A stretch of DNA of 64,000 nt, taken from Nostoc sp. WHI. GTDB taxonomy: Bacteria > Cyanobacteriota > Cyanobacteriia > Cyanobacteriales > Nostocaceae. The DNA lies in the NCBI RefSeq assembly GCF_015714725.1, contig NZ_WBKM01000291.1:1-64000 (forward strand), given 5' to 3'. Shown one piece after another: positions 8,922-17,031 of the stretch. Every line of letters starts with the position of its first letter. Position 1 is the stretch's first letter. A program made the position numbers and the translations under genes. Under the pieces are notes generated by a model. The model ran no database searches. It had not been told where the DNA came from and saw nothing but the letters and a program-made list of their open reading frames with translations.

Positions 8922-9572
8922 ATGACAATTACAACTAAAGGCAAAATTGGTGTACTCATTGCAGAGTATTTTGGTGAAGTTGAGTATCAACAATTTAACT
9001 ATTTTTTTCCTAAGCATGGATATAAGATCGAATACATCTCTAATCTTTTGGATCAGGATAAACTCACCTTCAAAGGTCAGGAATATATCTCAGAAGCAAC
9101 AGTTACAATTGATTTCAAGGATATTGAACCGACTGATTACAACGGCATTATCCTCATTGGTGGGTATGCAATGGATCGCCTACGATATCAAGTTACTCCT
9201 GCGCCTGGTCAACCCAACCAGTCCCCAGCTATAAAGTTTCTCCGTAAAGTTGTGACTGCAATGGATGCCAATAAATTGAAAGTTGGCACTATTTGCCATA
9301 GCCTGTGGTTGTTTTGCGCTGCTCCAGAACTTTTAAAGGGTCGCAAGGTTACCTGCATTCATAACATCATTGATGACGTAAGAAATGCTGGAGGAATCGT
9401 TATGTATGAGAATGGACAAACCCAAGCTACTTATGTTGATGCTAGCCTGATATCGGCACGACATCCTGGGGTTATTGATGAATTTCTAAGAGTATTTTTA
9501 AAGGAGCTTGAAAAGAGGGATGACTTAATGACAGCAGCTAGATCAAGACAGAGTTTACCAATACCCTCTTAA
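8922..9572 (+). CDS. DJ-1/PfpI-family protein (first paralog)
   Basis: A 216-residue protein of the DJ-1/PfpI class I glutamine-amidotransferase-like fold. The nucleophile elbow is clear (GTICHSLWLF, C125-H126) after the LIGGYAMDRLRY strand-turn. A Glu near residue 15-17 (LIAEYFGEVEYQ) matches the DJ-1 glutamate position. Known members are glyoxalase III/deglycases, chaperones, proteases and isonitrile hydratases. It is about 65% similar by eye to the paralog at 10265-10894. Both flank a sugar-phosphate isomerase-like gene. A role in handling a reactive carbonyl or amide intermediate is possible, but this is inference. Confidence 0.8.
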   Translation: MTITTKGKIGVLIAEYFGEVEYQQFNYFFPKHGYKIEYISNLLDQDKLTFKGQEYISEATVTIDFKDIEPTDYNGIILIGGYAMDRLRYQVTPAPGQPNQSPAIKFLRKVVTAMDANKLKVGTICHSLWLFCAAPELLKGRKVTCIHNIIDDVRNAGGIVMYENGQTQATYVDASLISARHPGVIDEFLRVFLKELEKRDDLMTAARSRQSLPIPS

Positions 9573-9600
9573 ACTATTTATTACGAGGAAAAAAGAGTGC

Positions 9601-10257
9601 ATGGCACAAATATATCAAAGCCCTTTTGACAATACAACTGTTATTACAACCACCCTCAAGCAAAACCTTACTCAGGCGATTGAATTAGTTTTAACAGAGA
9701 ACAAACAAGTACTAGAAAAAATCAGTTACTCTGCTATTGAACTATTCATGGGAGAAATTACGGGTGCAGAAAGAATATTTGTCACTGGAGAAGGCCGTAG
9801 CGGCTTAGTTATTCGTATGGTAGCGATGCGGCTGATACATTTAGGATATCAAATTAATGTTCTAAGTGATACTACTATATTATCGCTAAAAAAAAGCGAT
9901 CTACTCATTGCTTTTTCTGGTTCTGGTAGCACAAGTAGTGTGACAACGATGGCTGCAAAAGTTAAAAACATAGGTGCACACCTTGTTGTTGTAACTACTC
10001 AGCCAGAATCTGTTTTAGGAAAAATGGCTGATGTCTTGATCGAGATTAGAGCAGCAGCTAAACAAAGCAACAGTAATCAGCAGTCAAAACAGTTTAGTGA
10101 TTCTTTATTCGAGCAGTCTACACTGTTTTTGTTTGATGCAATATTTCATGTTTTGGCTGATAACTGGAACAATAGTGCAGACAGGATGTTGGCATTAGAC
10201 ACAAACATTATTCAATGTTTGTGTCACTTTTTAAAAATACAAAATACAACAACTTAG
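9601..10257 (+). CDS. hxlB: 6-phospho-3-hexuloisomerase-like SIS-domain protein
   Basis: A 218-residue single SIS-domain protein. The SIS phosphosugar-binding features are visible: VTGEGRSGLVIRMVAMRL (about 60-78), AFSGSGSTSSV (about 103-113) and VVVTTQPESVLGKMADV (about 127-143). The length and the GEGRSG start match bacterial and archaeal 6-phospho-3-hexuloisomerases (PHI/HxlB) of the ribulose-monophosphate pathway. No 3-hexulose-6-phosphate synthase (HxlA) is present in the window. The enzyme may therefore isomerise a different sugar phosphate in this cluster. It starts 29 bp after the first DJ-1 gene and ends 8 bp before the second, so the three are almost certainly co-transcribed. The PHI family call is firm; the substrate is open. 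Confidence 0.75.
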   Translation: MAQIYQSPFDNTTVITTTLKQNLTQAIELVLTENKQVLEKISYSAIELFMGEITGAERIFVTGEGRSGLVIRMVAMRLIHLGYQINVLSDTTILSLKKSDLLIAFSGSGSTSSVTTMAAKVKNIGAHLVVVTTQPESVLGKMADVLIEIRAAAKQSNSNQQSKQFSDSLFEQSTLFLFDAIFHVLADNWNNSADRMLALDTNIIQCLCHFLKIQNTTT

Positions 10258-10264
10258 GAACGTT

Positions 10265-10894
10265 ATGACAACCCAAACAAAAGGCAAAATTGGTGTACTC
10301 ATTGAAGAACACTTCGATGAAAGTGAATATCAACGCTTCAACATTTTTTTTCCAGAACATGGATATGAAGTAGAATATATTTCTAATCTTTGGAATCAAG
10401 AAAAACTCATTTTCAAGGGAAATGACCATACAGCAGAAGTAACCGTGACAGTAGATGTTAACAATATCAATCTGGCTGATTACAAAGGTATTCTTCTAAT
10501 TGGTGGGTATGCAATGGATAGACTGCGTTATCAAGTCCATCCTAAACCTGGCCAACCTAACCAATCCCCAGCAGTAGAATTTCTCCGCAAAGCTGTGAAA
10601 GCGATGGATACTGATAATTTGAAGATTGGCACAATTTGTCATAGTCTGTGGCTGTTTTGTGCAGATCCAAAACTTATAAAAGGTCGTAAGGTTACTTGCG
10701 CTCACAACATTATTTGTGATGTCGAAAATGCTGGAGGAATTGTTGTATACGAGGGGAATCAGACCCCAGGCGTTTATATTGATGGCAACCTTATCTCGTC
10801 ACAACACCCAGGAGTCGTCGAAGAATTTATGCAGGCATTCTTAGAGAAAATTGAAAATAAAAAACAGTTAACTACCCCCGCTATAGTAGGTTGA
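10265..10894 (+). CDS. DJ-1/PfpI-family protein (second paralog)
   Basis: A 209-residue paralog of 8922-9572. It has the same opening (KGKIGVLIEEHF), the GGYAMDRLRYQV loop and the nucleophile elbow GTICHSLWLFC. Both copies keep the Cys-His pair, so neither appears decayed. An AGGAACGTT ribosome-binding region overlaps the stop of the preceding SIS gene. The N- and C-terminal tails differ most between paralogs, suggesting an old duplication, perhaps a heteromer or two related substrates. Confidence 0.8.
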   Translation: MTTQTKGKIGVLIEEHFDESEYQRFNIFFPEHGYEVEYISNLWNQEKLIFKGNDHTAEVTVTVDVNNINLADYKGILLIGGYAMDRLRYQVHPKPGQPNQSPAVEFLRKAVKAMDTDNLKIGTICHSLWLFCADPKLIKGRKVTCAHNIICDVENAGGIVVYEGNQTPGVYIDGNLISSQHPGVVEEFMQAFLEKIENKKQLTTPAIVG

Positions 10895-10917
10895 GGCAGT
10901 AAAGCTCAAGCAGAAAA

Positions 10918-10989
10918 TTCAAAGATAAAGTGGCTGATGGAGTAGGAAAAACAACTATCTTATAAAATTAAGTGAACTTTATCTTTGAA
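10918..10989. repeat. 14-bp perfect inverted repeat with 44-nt loop
   Basis: TTCAAAGATAAAGT (10918-10931) is repeated in reverse complement at 10976-10989. It lies in the 259-bp gap between the second DJ-1 gene and the AGE epimerase gene. It could be a weak terminator or a processing structure. Nothing else is recognised in the gap. Confidence 0.45.
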
Positions 10990-11153
10990 CCTATGCCATT
11001 ATTGGGACAAAATGTTACCTTTGTTTGCTTTAACGACCAGGGCAAACGCACGTGATTTCTGAAATCATTGCGTGAACAAGGATATTGATGGAAAAAGGGT
11101 TCCTTTAATGATTTGAAAGTGAAATTTACTAAAAGACTAAAGAACATTTAGTT

Positions 11154-12995
11154 ATGGGACACATGCATTTCCCTTATTCAGATTTAATCGCTGGGTATGT
11201 TACTTACTACGACCCGGAGAATGACATTTTTGGTATTAAAACATCAGATGGTAGAGAATTCGATGCGGCATTGAGCCACATGACTTATGCCAAACTGGTG
11301 CAGAACTTAGAAGAACCTTACCCAGATGCGACTGGTGCAATGAGGTCAATGCTTGTGCCAGGTCGATATTTGTTTAGCTATGGAATTTTCTATCCCGATA
11401 GTTCTAAATTTGAAGCCAAACAAATTGTATTTGTCGGTAGAACGGAAAACGATTATGTTTTTGAGAAACCCCACTGGTGGGTAAATCAGATTCAATCGGT
11501 AGCAAGTTTTTACCTCAAAGCTCAGTTCGGGGAAGGAAAAATTGACTACCGCAACTATCGCACCGATCTGACTTTAGCCGGTGCCAAACAAACCTATAAT
11601 TACCGCCAAGAAACTGATACCATTTCGCGGATGGTGTATGGATTTGCCACTGCTTATATGTTGACTGGCGAAGATAAGTTTCTAGAAGCTGCCGAAAAAG
11701 GTAGCGAATATCTGCGTGAACATATGCGGTTTGTGGATTTAGATGAAGGGATTGTTTATTGGTATCATGGCATTGATGTGCAGAGCGATCGCTCCGTCTC
11801 GCCCTTCGGGCTGCGCGAACAGAAAATCTTTGCTTCTGAATTTGGTGATGACTATTACGCTATCCCAGCTTATGAGCAGATTTATGCTCTAGCCGGGCCG
11901 ATGCAAACTTACCGAATTACGGGCGATCCGCGCATTTTGAGCGACGCTGAATTAACAGTCAAGCTATTTGACGACTTTTTTCTCGATAAAAGTGAGCATG
12001 GCGGCTACTTCTCGCATATTGACCCCGTAACCTTAGACTCTCATAGCGATTCTTTAGGTAACAACAAAGCGAAAAAGAACTGGAATTCAGTTGGCGACCA
12101 TGCTCCAGCTTATTTGATTAATCTTTGGTTGGCTACCGGAAATCCGAAATATGCCAAGATGCTGGAGTATACTTTTGATGTGATCGCTAAACGTTTCCCC
12201 GATCCAGAAAATAGCCCCTTTGTTCAAGAACGGTTCCACGAAGATTGGACGGCTGATCCCGGTTGGGGATGGCAGCAAAACCGCGCTGTCATTGGTCACA
12301 ATCTCAAAATTGTCTGGAATCTGATGCGGATGTACAGTCTCAAATCCAAAGACGAGTATATTCAACTAGCAGAAAAAATTGCCGCGATCATGCCCGAAGT
12401 TGGTAGTGACCAACAGCGTGGCGGATGGTACGACGTGGTGGAACGCATTCTCGAACCTGGTCAAACTAATCACCGCTTCGTTTGGCACGATCGCAAAGCT
12501 TGGTGGCAGCAAGAACAAGCTATCTTAGCCTACCTAATCTTGGCAGGTTTACTGAAAAACGACGAATATCTGCGTTTGGCTCGTGAATCGGCTGCTTTTT
12601 ATAACGCTTGGTTTCTGGATAACGAAGATGGTGGTGTTTACTTTAACGTTCTCGCCAATGGTATTCCCTATCTAGTTAGTGGAAATGAGCGGCGCAAAGG
12701 TTCACACTCCATGAGTGCTTATCACTCCACCGAGTTGTGCTATCTGGCGGCTGTCTACACCAATCTCTTGATTCACAAGCATCCGATGGACTTTTACTTT
12801 AAACCTTTACCAGGAGCATTTCCCGATCATCTTCTGCGGGTGTCACCGGATATTTTACCCCCTGGAAGTATCAAGATTGGTGCTTGTGAAATCAATGGGG
12901 AAACTTACACCGACTTTGATGCCGAAAATTTGACAGTGAAGTTACCAGAAACATCAGAACAAATCAAAGTCAAGGTTCGGATTGTCCCTAATTAA
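11154..12995 (+). CDS. AGE-family (N-acylglucosamine 2-epimerase-like) epimerase/isomerase
   Basis: A 613-residue protein. About 110 N-terminal residues form a beta-rich domain (IAGYVTYYDPENDIFGIKTSDGREF) not found in typical 400-residue AGE enzymes. An (alpha/alpha)6-barrel follows from about residue 115 to 560, with recurring helices and AGE-like motifs: YRQETDTISRMVYGFA, GHNLKIVWNLMRM, KAWWQQEQAILAYLIL and GSHSMSAYHSTELCYLA. The family interconverts epimeric or aldo/keto sugars; some members are cellobiose epimerases. A possible catalytic His lies in GHNLK. A short dispersed repeat appears inserted in frame at 11785-11820. The position after a sugar-phosphate isomerase suggests modification of a sugar moiety. 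The exact reaction is unknown. Confidence 0.75.
   Translation: MGHMHFPYSDLIAGYVTYYDPENDIFGIKTSDGREFDAALSHMTYAKLVQNLEEPYPDATGAMRSMLVPGRYLFSYGIFYPDSSKFEAKQIVFVGRTENDYVFEKPHWWVNQIQSVASFYLKAQFGEGKIDYRNYRTDLTLAGAKQTYNYRQETDTISRMVYGFATAYMLTGEDKFLEAAEKGSEYLREHMRFVDLDEGIVYWYHGIDVQSDRSVSPFGLREQKIFASEFGDDYYAIPAYEQIYALAGPMQTYRITGDPRILSDAELTVKLFDDFFLDKSEHGGYFSHIDPVTLDSHSDSLGNNKAKKNWNSVGDHAPAYLINLWLATGNPKYAKMLEYTFDVIAKRFPDPENSPFVQERFHEDWTADPGWGWQQNRAVIGHNLKIVWNLMRMYSLKSKDEYIQLAEKIAAIMPEVGSDQQRGGWYDVVERILEPGQTNHRFVWHDRKAWWQQEQAILAYLILAGLLKNDEYLRLARESAAFYNAWFLDNEDGGVYFNVLANGIPYLVSGNERRKGSHSMSAYHSTELCYLAAVYTNLLIHKHPMDFYFKPLPGAFPDHLLRVSPDILPPGSIKIGACEINGETYTDFDAENLTVKLPETSEQIKVKVRIVPN
11785..11820. repeat. 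Short dispersed repeat inside the AGE gene
   Basis: A GCGATCGC HIP1 octamer is followed by a GC-rich hairpin-like run, TCTCGCCCTTCGGGCTGCG. This resembles Nostocales interspersed palindromes. It stays in frame and encodes SDRSVSPFGLRE between two ordinary AGE segments. Confidence 0.45.
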
Positions 12996-13023
12996 TAACA
13001 CGCGGTGTGCAACTTTCTCTCAA

Positions 13024-13110
13024 ACCTAACCCCCAACCCCTTCCCTACCAGGGAAGGGGAGCAAGATTCAAAGCCTCTCGACCTTTCGGGGAGAGGTTTG
13101 GAGAGGGGTT
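13024..13110. repeat. Dispersed ~87-bp repeat, intergenic copy
   Basis: This repeat begins ACCTAACCCCC and contains TTCCCT...AGGGAA and CCTCTC...GAGAGG palindromic parts. It is closely similar to 53265-53349, which lies inside an NRPS gene. It lies between the AGE and halogenase genes. A partial relative (GGGGAGGGGCTGGGGGAG) is at about 15067. Confidence 0.7.
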
Positions 13111-13169
13111 CTAAGAATAAGTCGCACATCGCGTTAATAACTGAGTAATTTATTCTAAGGATAAAAATC

Positions 13170-14654
13170 ATGTCTATTGTGCCAAGTTCTACACAAGTAT
13201 TGGTCATCGGTGGCGGCCCTGCTGGTTCTACTGCTGCTACTCTTTTGGTTCGTGAGGGCTTTGATGTGACGCTATTAGAGCGGGAAGTCTTTCCACGCTA
13301 TCACATTGGCGAATCCCTTTTGCCTGCTGCTTTGGAAATATTTGATCTGCTAGGTGTGCGTGAAAAAGTCGAAGCTCATGGTTTTCAACACAAACCTGGC
13401 GCTCATATAGATTGGAACTCTGAGGGATGGAATGTTAAATTTGAACGCTTAAACGAGAACCAAACCTACAGTTTTCAAGTTCGCCGCGACGAATTTGACC
13501 AATTGCTTTTGGAACACGCTAAAAGCCAAGGAGTAAAAGTCTTTGAGGGAACTGAAATCAAGAGTGTGTCTTTTGAGGGCGATCGACCCCGGAGTGCTAC
13601 TTGGTCTCAAACCGTTGGCGATCGCAATACTGGTGAAGTGTCTTTCGATTTTCTGATTGATGCGTCAGGTCGTGCTGGAGTTATGGCAACACAGTACCTC
13701 AAAAACCGCCACTTTCCTAGCACATTCCAGAACATTGCCACTTGGGGATACTGGAAGAATGCCGAAAGATTACCTGACGGTTTCGATGGTGCGTAGGCGT
13801 AGCCCGTCGTAGACATCGCTACCGTTACCGTTCCCGATGGCTGGATGTGGGCAATTCCACTTTCTGATCAAACAATGAGCGTGGGTGTGGTGATGCACAA
13901 GTCAACCTACAAACAAAAACGCAATGCATCATTGCAAGAATTGTATGCAGGAGCGATCGCAGATAGTCCCGTAGTCAAAAAAATGCTTGCACAAGCCGAG
14001 TTGGTTTCAGAAGTGAAAGTAGAGCAAGATTACTCTTACACAGCCGACAGTTTTTCTGGGCCAGGCTACTTCTTATTGGGAGACGCGGCGTGCTTTTTAG
14101 ATCCTTTGTTATCGACTGGTGTGCATTTAGCTATTTATAGCGCACTATTAGCAGCAGCCAGCCTAACTAGTTTGCAGCGTGGTGAAATCAAAGAGGAACA
14201 AGCAATAGGTTTCTTTGAAAAAAGTTTGAGTCAAGCTTACCTGCGCTTTATGATGCTGATCGGAGCCTTTTATGACAAGAACTGTCAATCGGAGAACTAT
14301 CTTTCAATGGGTCAAAAACTGACTCGGCTATCCTCCGACCAGGTTGTGGCGTTCATGCATCTAGCTTGTGGTACTGAAGATATGGCGGATGCTAAAAACC
14401 CCATACCCAACTCCGTCTTTGGAGAAATACCCCAGCAGTTGAGGGAGAGACTTAATATTTTACACAACCAACAGGTGTCCGATGACATTAAAGATAAAAG
14501 TAGCGATTTGCTCAAAATAAATGCCGAATTTTTCGAGGCTGTTGATGGTTTCTTATCACGAACAACACCAGGGGCGGGTGATGATTTATATGTAGTAACG
14601 CAACCAAGGCTAGGATTGGCACACACAAGGGTTCCTGCTCTACAGAATGTTTAA
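13170..14654 (+). pseudogene. Flavin-dependent halogenase, interrupted by a dispersed repeat
   Basis: The N-terminal part (13170-13796, 208 codons) has the FAD-binding GGGPAGS and the FPRYHIGESLLP segment of phenol/pyrrole-type flavin halogenases. The part from about 13820 to 14654 is in the same frame and carries the halogenase signature W-x-W-x-I-P (GWMWAIP) and GDAACFLDPLLSTGVH. Between them a 29-bp repeat (13791-13819) introduces two in-frame TAG codons at 13794 and 13800. Without it the reading frame would run through. The rest shows no decay, so the insertion is recent or the two halves are made separately from the ATG at 13845. Substrates of this group are activated aromatics, free or carrier-bound. 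Intact function would need readthrough or split assembly; I treat it as disrupted. Confidence 0.8.
13791..13819. repeat. 29-bp dispersed repeat that breaks the halogenase
   Basis: The run starts GCGTAGGCGTAGCCC and ends GACATCGC. It resembles a common Nostocales interspersed repeat type (GCGTAGGCGTAGCCCGCCG...). It contains the two TAG stops that split the halogenase reading frame. Confidence 0.6.
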
Positions 14655-14815
14655 AAGCTTTTGAAGGAGAAATTTCTCCTCTGCTCCTCTGCCGACTTCC
14701 ACCCAGCATTTTTGGGTTGGCAGAGTACTAGTAAGGCTACCGCGTACACATAAGTCTTTTAAAGTTACTGCATAACGTAGAGTAGGCTACTTTTAGCAGG
14801 TTAAGGTAAGGCATA

Positions 14816-15040
14816 AAAGGTGCAGGGCGATGCATCAAAGGTGCAGGGCGATGCATCAAAGGTGCACGTCGATGCATCAAAGGTGCAGGGCGATGCATCA
14901 AAGGTGCACGTCGATGCATCAAAGGTGCACGTCGATGCATCAAAGGTGCACGTCGATGCATCAAAGGTGCAGGGCGATGCATCAAAGGTGCAGGGCGATG
15001 CATCAAAGGTGCAAGTCGATGCATCAAAGGTGCAGGTCAA
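14816..15040. repeat. 21-bp tandem repeat array (10 full copies plus a partial)
   Basis: The unit AAAGGTGCA-NNNNN-GATGCATC-type sequence recurs every 21 bp from 14816 to 15025, with a partial copy to about 15040. Copies differ only in the middle: AGGGC (units 1, 2, 4, 8, 9), ACGTC (3, 5, 6, 7) and AAGTC (10). Each holds the palindrome GATGCATC. The period is a multiple of three, so several frames on both strands stay open. One plus-strand frame would encode a DASKVQG/DASKVHV heptad. No spacers differ as in CRISPR. No good ribosome-binding site marks an ORF. Confidence 0.9.
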
Positions 15041-15170
15041 GAGATTTGTGTACATCCTAGCCTAGTAGGGGAGGGGCTGGGGGAGAGGTCACGCAGAAAT
15101 CACAAGTAATTTACCGGACATGATATTAATCAATCCCCAATCCCTATTTCAAGCCAGTTCTCCATAAACA

Positions 15171-15287
15171 ATGAGTCAAGCGACAATATTTGAACGTTTC
15201 CCCAAACTGCAAATTGCAGGCGACATTCTCTGGAAACAAGAAAGTTTGATGTTTCATGGTTCCCATTCGCTTCCGTTGACATTTTAG
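15171..15287 (+). pseudogene. Cytochrome P450 C-terminal remnant
   Basis: A 38-codon frame contains ATIFERFPKLQIAGD, then WKQESLMFHGSHSLPLTF and a stop. The arrangement matches the last residues of bacterial P450s (LxxRFPxLxLA ... W ... F/MxGxxSLPVxF). No heme-binding FxxGxxxC segment precedes it. Together with the tandem array upstream, this suggests deletion of a P450 gene that once lay between the halogenase and the methyltransferase. Recognition is by motif only. Confidence 0.5.
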
Positions 15288-15352
15288 AGTAGCTCCTTAA
15301 GTTAGTAGGCAATTTTCATCATTCTGTTTTTGCAATTACTAGGAGAATAACA

Positions 15353-16399
15353 ATGACTCAAGCTACAATTAATAAGCTTCATAAACCACAAACAGATGGT
15401 ACAGAGGTTTGGGATGCGATCGTTGGTCTGCATACTTACCCAACTGTACTAGTTGCTCATGAACTGAAACTGTTTCTACTCTTAGCAGAAACGCCACGCA
15501 CTTTACCAGAAATTTGTCAGAGTTTTAACCTTGCGCCACGAGCAGCAGGAACGCTCTTATCTGTATGTGCATCTGTAGGTTTTATCGAATTAAAAGATGA
15601 GTACTACTCTCTGACAACCGTTGCCCAAGAGTATTTGCTAGAAACTAGCCCTACTTCTTTTTGTGGGTGGTTAGACATGATGATTGCTAACGCCAATTCT
15701 TTCTCCTTCGCCGGAATTAAGAAATCTATTTTGACAGATGCTCCGATTGTTTACGAGGGCGATTCTATCTACGAAGTTCACGAACAAGAAGATAAAGATC
15801 AAGTCACCCGCACCTTTACAAGAGGTATGCATTCTGCTAGTGTTGCTCCCGCTTTGGTGTGGCCTGAAACTCTAGACCTTTCTGACAATAGACAGATGCT
15901 GGATATTGCTGGGGGTTCTGGCGCTCACAGCATCGGTGCAACCCTGAAGTGGTCTAACTTGAAAGCGACAATTTTCGACATGGCGCCAGTGTGCGAAGTT
16001 ACTCAAGAGTATATTGCTGAGTATGGACTACTAGAGCAAATCAGCACTGAAGTTGGCGATATGTGGAATGATCCTTTCCCCTCTGCTGATTTGCACTTTT
16101 ATTCGCTGATTTATCATAATTACGACCTTGAAAAAAATCGTTTTCTGACAAAAAAAAGCTTTGATAGTTTAGAGCCTGGTGGACGCATAATCCTTCACCA
16201 GTGGCTATTTAACGATCGCCGCACAGGGCCATTAGGCACAGCAGGATACAATGTGATGATGCAGATATGGTGCGCTGGCGGACAAGAATATTCAGGTCTG
16301 GAGTTGTCTACCCTGCTTGCAGAAGCTGGGTTTGTTAATATTGAAATTAAACCAACATTTGGCTACTGGAGTATTGTAACTGGTCGAAAGCCAGAGTAG
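15353..16399 (+). CDS. SAM-dependent O-methyltransferase (dimerisation-domain type)
   Basis: A 348-residue methyltransferase. The N-terminal winged-helix dimerisation domain (about 15-100) includes LFLLLAETPRTLPEICQSF. The Rossmann SAM-binding domain has MLDIAGGSGAHSIGATL (about 181-197) and LEPGGRIILHQWLF. A candidate catalytic His lies in YSLIYHNYDLEKN. This is the layout of plant COMT-like and bacterial CrtF/TcmN-type O-methyltransferases that act on phenols or polyketides. An AGGAGAATAACA ribosome-binding site precedes the ATG. Its neighbours (halogenase, P450 remnant) support a tailoring role on an aromatic product. No substrate can be named. Confidence 0.8.
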   Translation: MTQATINKLHKPQTDGTEVWDAIVGLHTYPTVLVAHELKLFLLLAETPRTLPEICQSFNLAPRAAGTLLSVCASVGFIELKDEYYSLTTVAQEYLLETSPTSFCGWLDMMIANANSFSFAGIKKSILTDAPIVYEGDSIYEVHEQEDKDQVTRTFTRGMHSASVAPALVWPETLDLSDNRQMLDIAGGSGAHSIGATLKWSNLKATIFDMAPVCEVTQEYIAEYGLLEQISTEVGDMWNDPFPSADLHFYSLIYHNYDLEKNRFLTKKSFDSLEPGGRIILHQWLFNDRRTGPLGTAGYNVMMQIWCAGGQEYSGLELSTLLAEAGFVNIEIKPTFGYWSIVTGRKPE

Positions 16400-16469
16400 G
16401 CGATCGCGACTCAACCAGTGATGTGGGTTAAGATTGGCTCTAAGTACAATACCCTCAGGACTCTTAAAG

Positions 16470-16802
16470 ATGGAAATCAATACCCTGACAGTTGAAGAAG
16501 TAACCTTGGTAGAACTGGCAGGTGAAGTGGACACAAATACAGCACCTATGGTTCAGGAAAAGATTTTACCCCTAGCCCAGCCAGGTAGCAAGATTCTTTT
16601 GGATCTTACCAAGGTGCCCTATATGTCCAGTACTGGCTTGCGAATGTTGCTGCTGCTGTATCGTCAGACACACGCTCAAGACGGAAAACTGGTGCTGTTA
16701 GGGCTTTCGGAAGAGATTCAAGAGATTATGTCCGTGACAGGATTTCTCGATTTTTTTACAACTTGCAACACACTTGAGTCAGGATTAAAAGCACTCAAGT
16801 AG
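16470..16802 (+). CDS. STAS-domain anti-sigma factor antagonist
   Basis: About 110 residues when started at the ATG at 16470; a TTG 36 bp upstream is in frame but less likely. It shows the SpoIIAA/RsbV fold: MEINTLTVEEVTLVELAGEVD, ILLDLTKVPYMSSTGLRMLLLLYR and a C-terminal VTGFLDFFTTC. The serine in MSSTGLR is the site phosphorylated in this family. It probably pairs with the RsbW-like kinase at 19909 and the phosphatase at 5620. It lies between the methyltransferase (70 bp upstream) and GlgX. Confidence 0.85.
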   Translation: MEINTLTVEEVTLVELAGEVDTNTAPMVQEKILPLAQPGSKILLDLTKVPYMSSTGLRMLLLLYRQTHAQDGKLVLLGLSEEIQEIMSVTGFLDFFTTCNTLESGLKALK

Positions 16803-16820
16803 GGGACTGATACCAATTCT

Positions 16821-16860
16821 GGATTTTAGATTTTGGATTTTAGATTTTGGATTTTGGATT
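16821..16860. repeat. Heptanucleotide tandem repeat (STRR-like)
   Basis: Alternating GGATTTT and AGATTTT heptamers, about 5.7 copies, lie in the 229-bp gap before glgX. A similar run lies at 28442-28470. Seven-base tandem repeats are characteristic of heterocystous cyanobacteria. The rest of the gap shows nothing I can support. Confidence 0.75.
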
Positions 16861-17031
16861 AAAAGTCTTTACCACAAGGTTGTTGCAGGACATTTAAACA
16901 ATACTAACTATCCCAATTTGGGATGAAAACTAAGGACTGGATAAGAAGTTTCTTGCGCCAAACAAATGAAGTGAAAATTACTATTTCCCAATCCCTAATC
17001 TATTAAAAGCTAGTAACAAGAAGGATTTGGA

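Noticed and set aside
8947-9234. Alternative overlapping ORF within the first DJ-1 gene
   Set aside because: It lies in another frame of a clearly coding gene with an intact active-site motif.
9601-10257. Ribulose-monophosphate formaldehyde pathway
   Set aside because: Only the isomerase-like half is present; no hexulose-phosphate synthase occurs in the window.
14816-15040. CRISPR array
   Set aside because: Units are contiguous 21-mers with no variable spacers, and there are no cas genes in the window.
14820-15065. An 81-codon ORF of DASKVQ/DASKVH heptads on the plus strand and similar frames on the minus strand
   Set aside because: It is produced by the 21-bp tandem repeat, which leaves several frames open at once. 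No good ribosome-binding site favours one.
15130-15312. 60-codon minus-strand ORF
   Set aside because: The opposite strand carries a recognisable P450 tail in the same interval; the minus-strand frame has no family features.
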